A stretch of 64,000 bases of DNA, from positions 54,976,540-55,040,539 of the forward strand of contig CM037874.1 in assembly GCA_021292105.1 (NCBI GenBank), written 5' to 3'. Both the position numbers and the translations under genes were made by a program. This document shows positions 33,401-44,900 of the stretch, in pieces. How positions within the stretch are numbered: position 1 is the first letter of the stretch; the number at the start of each line of letters is the position of its first letter. This stretch comes from Anadara kagoshimensis (Eukaryota > Mollusca > Bivalvia > Arcoida > Arcidae). The notes below the pieces were generated by a model. The model did no database searches. It saw only the letters and a program-made list of their open reading frames with translations, and had not been told where the DNA came from.

Positions 33401-33811
33401 CATACCCTCTCTGGCCCTGTATTTTTTCTCCTTCCTATTACAATGACTATACATCTGTATCATTATAATTTGTATATTTAAACAAATATGACAATATCTC
33501 CACCACCTGTTAAATTGTTTAAGTCTAATGTGTTAAAATATTGTATAAAAATCATCAACCAGATGACATGTCACGATTTCGAATAGACATGCAGTTTGTA
33601 AAACTATTTATTTTGTTAGACAGGTGCTTGTCCCAAGCTGTGGCAGATCAAGTCCTGAGTGACAGGGGTTAATTCATACGTATACCTGTACAAATGTCGT
33701 TTTTCCAGAACCTGCCATTCCAAGAACAATGATACATGTTGGTTTTTCCGGACTGTTTTCACTAGATCCTTCTGTGTTTTCAACACGTGGGTTTTCAGCT
33801 GCCTCAGCCAT
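24591..33811 (-). CDS. GPN1: GPN-loop GTPase 1, 383 aa, 12 exons, complete
   Basis: Exons, 5' to 3' on the minus strand: 33811-33686, 32667-32574, 31522-31483, 31089-31023, 29838-29801, 29043-28965, 28453-28313, 27925-27779, 27064-26982, 26001-25871, 25388-25287, 24694-24591. They sum to 1152 nt with all phases matching; human GPN1 has 374 residues. Motifs: P-loop GMAGSGKT (31-38), the family-defining GPN loop LGPNGG (90-95), LDTPGQ (126-131), [24 protein letters not shown] (194-197) and a G5-like VSAMTG. The acidic C-terminal tail is less conserved. GPN1 works with GPN3 in cytoplasmic assembly and nuclear import of RNA polymerase II. The first intron has a GC donor. It is head to head with STK36. 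Confidence 0.95.
24786..24955 (-). mobile_element. Antisense SINE, Leu/Ser-like class
   Basis: Carries AAGATTCTTTGACTTATATT, GATGGTGGAGAAAGCC, AAGCAAACTGGCAAACTTCC and a B-box-like GGAATTCAAACCTAGGC. It sits within intron 11 of GPN1, about 90 bp from the last exon. Confidence 0.65.
25407..25576. mobile_element. CAGTCAAACCTG-family MITE at a GPN1 splice acceptor
   Basis: CAGTCAGACCTGTCTATAAA to AATGAACTG, TA-flanked on the left, with an ATTGGGAAAA centre. Its left end lies 18 bp from the start of GPN1 exon 11. Confidence 0.75.
26165..26475 (-). mobile_element. Antisense tRNA-headed SINE, degenerate
   Basis: Begins with the tail motif GTGTTTACATCCCAGTCAAG, continues with CCAGCTATAGGTGAAG and CTAAATGCCAAGTGCTTAG, and ends in a decayed head near CTACTGAGCTGTAG. 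In GPN1 intron 9. Confidence 0.65.
27128..27245 (+). mobile_element. SINE head fragment
   Basis: AGGGCCTTGATAGCTTAGTG with GTCAAAACCACTGACTTATG recalls the Leu/Ser-type SINE head, followed by a TGTGAAATAATCTTGACATA tail motif. Short and diverged. Confidence 0.45.
27374..27417. repeat. (TA)n microsatellite
   Basis: About 20 TA units with one interruption, in GPN1 intron 8. Confidence 0.9.
29105..29268. mobile_element. Diverged CAGTCAAACCTG-type MITE
   Basis: CAGTTAGGTCTGCTATGGTG to ACACAGATTTTACTG with ACCACCTCTATA and GGGTGGTTTTTATA sub-terminal blocks. The interior differs from the main family, so it may be a sister family (similar sequence near 11900-12190). Confidence 0.55.
29339..29527. 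repeat. 37-bp tandem repeat, 5 units
   Basis: The unit is GTGCCTAGGTTGGTTGCTAA then GGATTCACCAAATATTT. The first unit is diverged and the others look identical. In GPN1 intron 5. Confidence 0.92.
30385..30635. mobile_element. Inverted-repeat element, TTTTTGTCACCCTTCAAA ends
   Basis: The ends TTTTTGTCACCCTTCAAA and TTTGAAGGGTGACAAAAA are perfect inverses, enclosing about 215 bp. The interior has GGGGTACATG words shared with the palindrome that follows. In GPN1 intron 4. Confidence 0.75.
30637..30773. mobile_element. 137-bp palindromic foldback element
   Basis: The left arm GTTATACAGGGTTTTGGCAG and on (about 50 bp) is mirrored by the right arm ending CTGCCAAAGCCCTGTATAAC-like sequence. A second hairpin (ATGTACCCT / AGGGTACAT) sits at the centre. 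It starts one base after the preceding element. Confidence 0.8.
31572..32015. mobile_element. Inverted-repeat element with arms of about 120 bp
   Basis: The left arm (TGTGACAGTGAAGTTACG to TTCACTTACTTGTACCTAG to AATCTGTATGCACA) is mirrored by the right arm (TGCGCATACAGATTTCCTG to TTGGTACAAGTAAGTGAAAA to TTTCACTGTCACAG). The core is about 200 bp, so the long open frame at 31717-31926 is element sequence, not a gene. It lies about 50 bp upstream of GPN1 exon 3. Confidence 0.75.
32335..32430 (+). mobile_element. tRNA-like SINE head
   Basis: TTGGTAGCTTAGCTGGTAGA (A-box-like) and AGGTTCTAGTCTC (B-box-like) spaced as in tRNA-derived SINEs. No recognisable body follows. Confidence 0.5.
32945..33420. 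mobile_element. Composite of tRNA-derived SINE pieces
   Basis: A plus-strand head-like GGTAGCCGAGTTGGTTG near 32957 is followed by a short TTG microsatellite and a body. An antisense head ends near GCCACTGGGGCC (33339-33350) with B-box-like ACTTGAACTCAC. Another plus head follows, AGCTGAGTTAGTAGAGCAC with CACAGGTTCCATACCC. At least two elements have abutted or inserted into each other. Confidence 0.5.
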
Positions 33812-34035
33812 TCTTTGTTTTGGTAGTCAATTATTTAAAATTTAGTTTCGTATACTTTTTATTTCTGTTAAAACATATATTGTAATTACTTTTAATTTTG
33901 AAATATATTTTAGAATTTTTGTGGTTAAAATAATGAATAAAATTTGTTATTGTGAATAAAAATAATTTGATTTCGAACAAATTTTCAGCTTTATATTCTG
34001 TTGCGCAAGCGCAGTTGACCAAATATTTGTACCTA
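33812..34035. promoter_or_regulatory. Candidate bidirectional promoter of GPN1 and STK36
   Basis: A 224-bp gap separates the GPN1 start codon (minus strand) from an inferred first exon of STK36. TGCGCAAGCGCA (34002-34013) is one base from the NRF-1 palindrome TGCGCATGCGCA. The region has no TATA box next to either start, as is common for housekeeping bidirectional promoters. Transcription start sites are inferred only. Confidence 0.6.
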
Positions 34036-34076
34036 ATGGCGGCGATTATGAAGAGATTATCAACGAGTAAACAAAC
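34036..34076 (+). other. Inferred 5' non-coding exon of STK36 with uORF
   Basis: Begins ATGGCGGCGATT (a YY1-like ATGGCGGC element) and ends at AAACAAAC|GTAAAT, a plausible donor. Joining it to the acceptor TATTTGCAG at 35884 places a 14-codon upstream ORF that closes at a TAA just inside the next exon. The STK36 start at 35919 lies downstream and in its own frame. Confidence 0.45.
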
Positions 34077-34391
34077 GTAAATAATTTCTGTTTAAGTTAG
34101 ATAGACGGATCACACATCGAACTAAACACTTAAAATATGTATTTTGATATATTTCCACCCATAAATGACCATATGCATTGCTATTTCATCCACATTTTCC
34201 ATCTTAATTCTTGTTTGATTTAGATCCCTGTTTTGGCATGTCTGCTGTTTTTATGTTGACAGTTTCAACTGAACCCCCTCAACTTGATTCATTCCTTAAC
34301 ATATTCATGGAGTCTGTTTTGATTTTAAATATCGTACGGGACCCCTTGTACCTCACTTCAACACATACAGACACCAACATTGTTACTGTCC

Positions 34392-34403
34392 GGGGGGGGG
34401 GGG
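34392..34403. repeat. Poly(G) tract
   Basis: A run of 12 G in an otherwise AT-rich region between the inferred STK36 first exon and its coding start. Confidence 0.9.
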
Positions 34404-34654
34404 TGTGGTGGGCTGTGTTGGTTACAGTGATTTTGGGACCTGTTCTATAGGAGAAAATTCAGGTTTGACACATGTTTAAACTCTGTACTGCCTGCATAAT
34501 AAGAGACTTGCACCCCTCTGCTATTGTTTCTGAGGTTTCCATGGTCCTTGGAGTGGGAGATCTCACCCAGATTGACTATATGGACCACAATTGCCAGTCA
34601 ATTACTTTTAGGACCATACTGTACACCATTCTGTGATAGGAAAGAGAAAACAAT

Positions 34655-34712
34655 GCAGGACCAGACTTGACCTCCCACAATACAGTTAAGTGCTCTACCA
34701 ACTGAGCTATCC
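34655..34712 (-). mobile_element. Antisense SINE head fragment
   Basis: GACTTGACCTCCCACAATAC followed by GTGCTCTACCAACTGAGCTA, the antisense B-to-A box head of the GTAGCTCAGTTGG SINE class. Confidence 0.6.
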
Positions 34713-34982
34713 TTATTGCTTCAATAGAAAATCCAATAAAATTGAATAAAGTCTAGTAATTTTCAATTGCTTGAGCGTAGTTATAACAAAAACTACCTTT
34801 GCACAACTGTTGTTTCATAGAATATGAGCCATTAGCTGTATAAAGTAAAATTATGCTACTATTGGAATGCTACTTGTCAAACAGTCGGGAGACTGATGGT
34901 TCTTTTTGAACATAAAACATAATATGTTACCAAGTTTATCACTTCCAGTGAAAACGTCTTCGGTAACATTTTCCTTTCTGAA

Positions 34983-35655
34983 GTAATACTAGTGTGGCGA
35001 CACCTTTAGGGGTTTCGCGGGAAAAAATGGAACAATATAGAGGATTTCTATTAGTAGAGCTTATCCACAGAACTTGCCACTCAAAAGTTTAACACAGACC
35101 TAACGGATAAGTGCCAAACCTACCAATAATTTGGTAAAGAATTGGTTACTTTATTATGGGTACGAATTCAAAACGGTACCTTAAATTAATTTTGATGATA
35201 GGGTCGACTTTAAACAGTTATTGTGGATTTTATGTGCAAAATAGAAAAAATATAAAAATACCGTCTTTTCCGTCAGATCTTAAACTTTTTTCGGTCAATG
35301 GACGGCTTTTTCGTACAATGAACAGTTATTGAACAGGAGTGCGTTAAACGTATTTGTTTTCTGAAAAATCCATTTTTTGCATGTTTCACCCCAAAATTAA
35401 GTATGATCTGAAGTTTTCCCAAAATTCTAATCAAGTTAGATAGCTAGATCGCATTAGACTCCATAAACTCAGAAAGTTTGAGCAAAATCCTTAATTTTTT
35501 TCTCAACTTCCTCAAAAGTGCTGTAATACGCTGCTAAAAATGAGAAAGTTGTCGCCTTTATCATTTCACATCCAGAGGATGTTCCGAATGAATTCGTCAC
35601 TAATCCTCTAGATTGTTCCATTCTTTATTTTTGAGAGCTGTCAAAGTATTACTTG
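34983..35655. mobile_element. Probable inverted-repeat element, about 670 bp
   Basis: AAGTAATACTAGTG plus AATGGAACAATATAGAGGAT on the left is mirrored by AATCCTCTAGATTGTTCCAT and AAAGTATTACTT on the right. The terminal region between these blocks is diverged. No coding capacity seen. Confidence 0.5.
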
Positions 35656-35918
35656 ACTAGCAACACAATCTTTCCATTATAGCATTAATTAGGTACCGGT
35701 AATGAAAAATTAAATTTGAATCAACACTTAACCATTCAATGATGCATGTTGCTCATGTCATTCAGCAAGAATCTAGACATTTTTAGATGGTGACAAATCC
35801 TTTTTCTTTTTACATCTTTGCTAGTCTGAAACTAGTAATAGCTCTGACTCATCACATTTAGTGTTCTTTCTTTTATATTTGCAGATAAGTAATTATAAGT
35901 GTTGGTTACTAGGACAAC

Positions 35919-38900
35919 ATGGATAACTACCATGTTCTGGAGATTATTGGTGAAGGTTCCTTTGGTAAAGTTTACAAAGGGCGTAAAAAATTTACTGGTC
36001 AGGTGAGACTTTTACTGGAAAGTTAAAAAATTGACATTGTTGATATGATTATGAAACTTAAAATTTACTGGGATGGGGAAGTAAACTCGAGTGCCTGGAG
36101 AAAACCACATCATTGGCAAGCGAACTGACCAACTTTCTTACACTAGGATTTGTCCTGAACCAAGGCATTAAGAGGCACTGTGATCTATAAGCCAACATTT
36201 TAGACCACTTGGAAATTAAAGTCTGTTTTTTCAGTTACTGCAAGATGCACTAAGATGTATTGAAATTCCATGATTACTGTCGGACTACCTTGGATGAAAT
36301 CTCTAATCAAACATACAGTAAGCTTTTTAAATAAAATTAATAGAGCTCTGTAATTCTAATTCAAGATTTTCTTTTAAAAATATTTAATTTCATTAATTTG
36401 TATAAATTCTATTTTTACTTTTTGATTTGTTTACAGGTAGTGGCTTTGAAATTTATTCCAAAAGTTGGAAAACCTGAGAAAGAACTGCGTAATTTACGAC
36501 GTGAAATTGACATTATGAGAGGATTACATCATGACAATATAATACAAATGTTAGACAGCTTTGAAACTGACAAAGAAGTAAGTTACTGTTATCCTTCTAT
36601 TATTTCAAACAGATTTTAATAGATTCTTTTTCAAGCATCCTGGAATTTAGTGGAAATTTGAAAATTAAACATTTGAAAAATTGGCATGTCTGAATCATTT
36701 TATGCAAGAACTTCAACAAATTGATGATGCCATTTTCAAAAGACACAGATGATGGCATGAAAACGGGACATTTGATACAAATACTTATTTACAAATCATG
36801 ATTTTATGGTGCAGAGGAGTAATTAGTACTGTTAGGATTTTGTTAGTCCCGGTGCTTACACTTAACTTTTCAAGTTATTTACATATTTAATTACAGGTAT
36901 AATTGTAGGTGTCAAAATTATATTTGAGTTCTAGTCACAATGTTATATAAATAATGCTGTAATATATTATGATAGCATGTACATGTTGGTGTGTTGATAT
37001 ATTTGTAATAGATATTATTACAGATATGGTATGTAGGAAACACATGTTTGACTAATGGAAAAAAAGATGCCATTGAGCAATTATCAATTGTCATTCTCTG
37101 TAGCTCAAAAAATGGCTCTCATTTAATGAGTTGCTCCCAAAATTTCCCCCATTAGATAGTAAACAAAATTAATTTTGAATGTAATAAATGAATTGACGAA
37201 AGTTCATGTTTGATCGTCTATTGTTTTCTGTGTTACAGGTTGCCGTAGTAACTGACTATGCAGAAGGTGAATTGTTTCAGATTCTTGAAGATGATGGCAG
37301 CTTACCTGAGGAGCAAGTATGTTATGTTAAGTTAAACTGTTTTGAAAATCAATACTATAAATCAGCTCCCATCTCTACCTATGTTAGAAAGTTTGTCAGT
37401 TTGTTTAACGTTAAAGTACTCTGTTGTACTTCACTGTCTTACAACTGACTGTTGTAAAAAATTGTTTTTTCCATTGATCTCTCTCAAGCACTGTTAGCGC
37501 TTACCAAACAGAATTATACCAACTGATCATCCGATTTAAAGTTTTAGCAATGTGAGTGAAATGGGGTTTTACATAAAATTTAAGTTATTTCCTTTATATT
37601 TAGATGTCACCAGCTATAGACTTTCACATTGTAATAATGATAATGAGGAGGAAAGTCTTCTTTTTTGCCATGTCACAGGACATTGATTCTTAAAGTCTGT
37701 GGTCCTCTCAAGCATTGACACACTTGTTGTTTGTTTTTCTTGCACATATTTGCATTAATTTGTATTCTGAAAGGACTTAGAATTCCTTGAAAAAATTATG
37801 ATAAATTAATTTTTTGCATTTCTATTTCAGGTGCAGCACATAGCATGTCAGTTGATTTCAGCACTTTATTACCTTCATTCTCATAGAATTCTTCACAGAG
37901 ATATGAAACCCCAGAATATATTACTGGGTAAAGGAGGAATTGTCAAACTATGTGATTTTGGATTTGCCAGAGCTATGAGCTTTAACACTTTGGTGTTAAC
38001 CTCCATAAAGGTACAATAATACTTTGGTTTTTGTAACCCCTCACAAGGTTTCATCAATTTTAAAATTATTAGGAGACAAATTTACTTTAGAAATATTTTT
38101 TTATTAATTTGCTAAAATAAATAATTTTTTATGGAATTTTTTAAATGGAATTTCTCAGAAATCAGTATCCAATGGTTTTCAGTCACTCTGAAATAATTTC
38201 TAACTTCCCTTTTGGAAGTTCACATGTTGAACTTAATTTTCAAAGTGTTTGCTTATTGTAATGATTTGAACATGGATCAGTATGCTTGATTTTGATTACT
38301 AAGTTAATATTTATGAACATGCCTACCAGATGATTCATACCTTTGTTGTTTTTTCCAGGGTACTCCATTATATATGTCTCCTGAGTTAGTAGAAGAAAAA
38401 CCTTATGACCATACAGCTGATCTGTGGTATGTGAATATGCATGTAACAACTCCCAATATTCATACAATAACATTATGTAATAAAAATCAGTATGAAATTT
38501 ACATGTCACTAAGTTCTGTATTTTTACATTACATGTGCTACAATTGTTTATTATGTTTATTCCATGATCTGTAAATTTGTAAATTTGCTTTTTTCATCAT
38601 AAACATGCACATGTATACTAAAACTGTTTTGTGTTTGCATTTTAAAGCAAGCTATTATTTATTTTTGGGCCTTTGGTTATGATTCACAGCTATCTCACTG
38701 GTTCAAATCCCACTGGTGTACAATTTGCTTGTTGAAAGTTGGCTTTCTCCAGATATTCCGATTTTGTCCACCATCCCAGAACTGACCATTTTCATATAAG
38801 TGTAAAAAGAGATACATGTATACTCCAAAACAACATTGTTCCACTTGAAAACAGAATTGCTCTTCTCCAAAACAGAATTGCTTCACTCCAAGCCACAAGT

Positions 38901-41900
38901 CACATTAGTGCCCTTATTAAGCACCAGTATTAAGTTCCTCTGAAATATATACCAAATTCTTTATTTACTTGTATTCCATTGCAGGGCACTGGGTTGTATC
39001 TTGTACGAGCTGTTCACAGGAACACCGCCTTTCTACACCAATAGTATTTTCCAGTTGGTCAGTTTAATTATAAAAGATCCAGTGAAGTGGCCAAAAAACA
39101 TGAGTCCAGTATTTAAGGATTTCCTACAAGGTCTGCTGACCAAGAATCCAAGGTCAAGGTTATCATGGCCAGAATTGTTAACACATCCATTTATTTCTGA
39201 TGGGGTAAATGGTAAGTGTCAAAAACACAGAGAGTTTACTCACAATGGAAATGAGCTAAGTCCATGTGTGGAAATGCTTAGTTGAGAGATTTGGTGTCAC
39301 TGATACCATGCCTAGCAATCAGTTCTAGGTCTTTGAAAATGAACTTGAATTTCTCATTGTTTAAGCAAACTCGGCTAATAAATTAAAAGGATACTTTGAC
39401 TGTACAGGTATAACCTTGCAGTGAACAGCTAGCTATCTCATCCAAGTGAATTTAACATGTTTAAATCACTAAAATCAAGATAATAGCTACTCTCTCTCTC
39501 TGGTCAGAATGTATATACCATCACTTTGAAGAAGAAGAAAAAAACGAGTAAATACTGATATATTTGTTCAAAGCATCCACATACGAGTGGTTTATGCAAT
39601 GTATAAGGGAAAAATTACAGACTGATACCATAATTGTTATAACATCACTCTTTAAAATCTTATCAATAAATGACTTACTTTTGACTTATGCCTCTGGATT
39701 TCCTAGGGAACAATAGGCTGCATTTTGGAGTTTCTGTAACAAGAGTGATTTGAGTAATGGTGCTTAATGTCTCAGTCAAGAACATTTCATGATATGGAGA
39801 TGTCGCCAGCTATAGGCATATCTGCAGCAATTTTTCCTTAGCGTTGTGCTGATGGCATTATACATCAGTGTTCTTTATCATGCTATGCCTACCGTGAGGC
39901 AGTTTATTTTAAAGTGACTTTCATTTCATAATGACGAGTGCTTGGCGAAAGAACTGTCACTACCCACTTTCAAGCCTTGGGCCAGACCCGGTCGAATGGA
40001 GTGAACACTCTACCAACTGAGCTAGCATGTTAATGTTAATTGTTAACCCTATGCGTAACCCTCCTCCTTTATCTGGGCTTGGGTCGGCTGATTATATCCC
40101 AAATGTTATATTGAGACTGAGTTTATCAATAAATACTGATATGATTATTGAATATACCAACATAAATGTGAATTATGCAGACTTTACAATGTATATTGTC
40201 GTCGTTATTTGTCAGATTCTATCATTTATACCTGACTAATTTATCTAATTTGATATGTATTTCAGTATCAGAAGAGGATACAAAACTACCCAGTCCATTT
40301 ACACAGCCGCTTACAGCATCTATGATAATGAAGAAAGAACAGCAAGCTAAAGAAAAGGCCCATCCTCCTGGCACATCTAAAATCTTAGCTAAAGCAAGGA
40401 GGAAAGCCATGGAAGAGGAGAAAAAGGTTGATAACATAATTTACAAATAATAATAAGATTTTGGGGTTTTGTTGAAATTAAGGAACAGTGGAGAATGCTC
40501 TCCTTGCCAGAAGGCACACAAGGTCACAATGCTATCCTTTCATTTTTGTCCTTCGCTGCTGCTTTGGCTGTGTTCCAGCTAGTCCTTAAAGCGGCTTTTC
40601 TTTCCTTTTTCTGTTGTTAGAATAGAGGGGAAACCTGTGTAATATTCTAGAGTGGTAGAGATTGGTGTGATGCTGTTTTTCGATTCAATCGCCGTAGACC
40701 TTTGCCAATGATAAGGTTATACTCATATCCTTGGCCCAAAAATGCGAGGACAGAGTGTCAGAAATGCATACTTATGGATCAAAGCTTCTCTTAAAATCTA
40801 AGTTGAATCCAACTTGGGTAGATGATAGTGTAAGGAAATATATCTGTTATAACCTTATCATTTATCTCATCAAATGAGTCAGTTTGATGTTCTCACCTAA
40901 CATTCTACCTGGTTGACTAAATGTTTATATTCTCTGTTTTATTATAGAAGGAGGGTGATCCACAAAAAGGTGGTGCCAAAGATCCCAGTAGTAAAGAGGC
41001 CTGGGGTCCAGCCAAGAAAAATGGTGCTAACCAGAACAATGGGGCTGGTAACCAAAACAATGCAGCTGTTACCGAGGAGACACAGCAACAACAAGAGGAT
41101 AGACCACCCACAGAACAGTGGCAAAACACTGGTACAAGTAAGGTTGGTATCTGGTGTACATTATATCTAGTGTGTAATACCTTCACGACTGCCAAAGTGT
41201 ACCATGTTTGATATTCACTTTCATACCCTCCTTCCATCTTTGATTGCGTAACATTTTCATCAGAAAATTGATTACAGATGTGTAGTTTTAAAAATTTTAA
41301 AATATTATTTTATTTCCATTTTTTTGTAAATTGGTCTTAAATAAGGTCAAAGTTCAGACATTTCACACTGCAGTCAGTTTTTTTGTGAAAATTGAATTGT
41401 GATGTGAAAAAGAAAGGCTTTCTAAACACTTCTCCCTTTTAAAGTATTGTTATTATAACCTCAAGATTTCAATAACTGGTTTGATGAATAATGCTTTTAA
41501 ATTTTATCTGGTCATGAAATAATGTTACTTTTGCAAGAAATATCACAATTATTTGATTCTATGGTCTTTGGCAATGACAGCTCTGCACAAATGTTAAGTA
41601 CCGGTAAATCTTTAGTAAAATTTCCCAAAAAAATTTAAAAACTGACGTCTAAGGGTTTTACATGTAGTTTCAGTTTCAAAATTGTTTTCTTAAAGTGATT
41701 TAGATTGCCTTAAAGCTTTGTGTATTGTAAATAACATTTGTTGTCTTTTTAAATGTATTACGGTAATTGCTGTGGCATTAATATTTTGTAAGATTTTATA
41801 CAAATTTATGATTAATGCTTGTTGATTTGATTGTTTTAATCATTTTTTGTACAGCGTGAACAAAGTGAACGTGTACATTGCTATCGCTTTCTTCCAAGAT

Positions 41901-44900
41901 ATCGAGCTTCTTTGCTATGAAATTATAAGATATGAGTACACCTGGAAATAGTGCGCCTGGTAAATGAGCGTGAAAGAAGTATATCTGTTTTATCGTGAGA
42001 TATGTATTCTGAGACGGGTAATGCATTTGGTTACATATGCACATTTGGAATAAATTTTCGGAATACATTTCGGAATCTAGTAAAATATTGCGACGGGATG
42101 CATCTAATAATTTCTACAATTTGGCGAACTGATTTCATGTTTACAATAAAAAGTAGTTCGAGAAGTTTGCGTCCTACGATGTAAAATCATAACTTTTTAT
42201 GAAATGAACAGCAACGGCTGGTTGTTTAATTAATTCTACGTGAAATCTACGGAAATTTAAATTTATTTTGAAGGTTATGATAACGTATTTTGATGTTGAG
42301 GCAGTTGTGTCATATTTTAAAATGTTTATCGATTAGATTTTACTTTCGTGAAAGGGAGATAATTTGTACAGTTTTGTGTGCAAATTTTAAATACAGTCGT
42401 TTTACCTGTTCCGAACAGGGTTTCATATAAGCGCTGCTGCAGACGTCATCCACAAGCAGAGGAAATAAAATTTTTGTGGTGTAATAATACAAATGTTTAC
42501 TGATTCCAAATATCGACACCTGTCCTCAAAAACACGTGGTAGTATGTTTTCTGGAAAAAAGCATTTCCGTGATCACGATTTGTTTATATTGTTAAACTAG
42601 GTCACCAACAATCTGTCGACCTGTCCTGCACATACATTAAGGAAGCGGTTGAAGTTTATATTATTTAAACAATTAATGCCCATACATTCAAGTAGAAGCA
42701 GATTTAGAAAGTTATTTTGCGATTCCTTTAATTGAACGGGATTGAAATTTTTTATTATTCGGTAGTAAAAATTCGGAACTGGTAAAACAACTGTACTTCA
42801 CCATTAACATGAAACGGGAATATTGTGAGTGATAATCAGCAGTTAATTAAAACCCAGATTAACAGCAAATGATCCAGTTACATACAACCGCTAGAATGTA
42901 CCCCCTCATAGCGACGGTAGGATCTGCAAAACTCTACTTTCTCTCTATCCGAAATGACAAAACGATCGGGTACAACTTTTTTAAATTTTAATTACCGATT
43001 GTCTTTTTCATATATTTATGAAATTATTATTTTCTACCATTTAATTCAGCAATACATGGTTTGGTACATTGCACATCCGTCGGACTATGCATAGATCGAC
43101 CCCCCCCCCCCCCCCCCCCCTCGGTTATATTCTGTCTTGCCACAACACAATTTTCCCAACTACGCTGTACAACAGCACGGCAGTGCTATGTTTATCCCTC
43201 GCCTTTCAAAGAAAGAATGGGATATTAAATTTTAACTTCTCCATCCTTTCTGTCCATCCAGACACTTCTTGTCCAAAGTAATTCGATAAAACTATAAAGC
43301 ACTATTGTATGAAACTTTGTGCCAAGCATCAACATTGATAGGAGATGCACATATCATTAACCAAAGTTGGTTTGCTCATGAATTTTCCTGGGAGTCACGC
43401 CCCTTTTGAACATTAGTGCAAATTATAAATAAGTACTACTGGCAGGGAATCCTAATTTATTGAATTTGCTTGTTTTTTAAGCTTTTCTAAATTTTCCATT
43501 ACAATTTGTTACCTAATGCCAATTCACAAAATATTAAATTTGTTAGATAGAAAAAATTACATGTAGATACACAGATAATACATAAAAAAATCACTTATTA
43601 TTAACAGTCTGGTCTATTAAACTTATCACACACCCCTACATACCAGTGGTTTGGTCCAATAACAACTTGATAGATCATACCATAGTGTAGAATGTAAAAT
43701 AGGTTATAACATTACAAAATTTTGATGAAAGTGTCCAATCTTAGTTTTACAAATGATAATTAATTTACATCATTGTGGTGTTATTAGAATGTAATAGAAT
43801 TTAGATTTTGACATAATCACCACACATGCATCAATATTCAATGTGTCAGTTTAGGTTCATAGTTCTTTATCAACTAGAAGTGCAGGGAAGTAATGTTGTT
43901 CTTCTGACAACTATAGCTAGACAAATAAAAACCGTCTGAGGTCCAATAATTTTGAAGTGTTGTAAACTGTCAAGAAATAATAATTTTATCAATTTTTTCC
44001 AATCATATACGTCTAAACATGAACAGAAAATTTATGTATGGAAAGCAAATATTGGTTTAATGCTTGAAAAATATAAATTACAGCTGGTTTTGTTTTTTAA
44101 TATATAATTTATTAAGTTTTTAAAATATTTTGAAAATTAAAATTTAATTTAATAAGAGCTTCAATAGTTTTATAATACATGTATGCATGAACAATTTTAT
44201 CAGATTTAATACTCACTTAGTGAGAAGTCATAAAATTTGTCTAAAATTTAGTTGTTAGAATTAAAAAAATTGTGACAGGGGATTATAAAATTTTGATAAT
44301 CGTAGAAAGGTTGCAGTTTAAATTATTTCCCTTGTTGGAGTTCTTTGGAATTGAAGGATACAATTGTCTGTGGATACAACATCAACTTTACTGAGAAGGT
44401 GTTTCCGATAGGCGTAACCATTGAAACTTATATCAGTGACTATAAGTACTTCCATGATGATAGTGCATTTTATTCTGGAACAGTATATTATTTTTTTCAG
44501 ATCTTGTGTATTTGTCCAATATGGCCCATTTAAGTAGAAGATGGTCCTTTTCAAAAGTTTTGGTTATACATTTGGTGTATGTGATAAAAAGAAGTTTCAA
44601 ATGTCTATGAAATGTAAAAAAAATAGTTAAAATAAAAAAGAACAGTTGAACCTGCTTTAAATGCTACCTCTGCATAAGGGACACCTGTCCATGATATAAG
44701 CCATTTTTACTAGTAACCTCAGGTGTCTTTTATAAACAGATTTGACTGTAAATAAATAAATACATGTAGTTGACATCCTTTCACACAAACGGAATAGAAA
44801 AAATAGCAATGGAACATTGACTTATTGATATAAAATATAACCCTTTTACAGCTATCATGGAATATTGGTGCAGGCCCATCAAGAATTTGAAACATTTGCA

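Noticed and set aside
40480-40625. Antisense LINE reverse-transcriptase C-terminus
   Set aside because: A short [12 protein letters not shown]-like peptide is suggestive only; too short and unsupported by flanking motifs.
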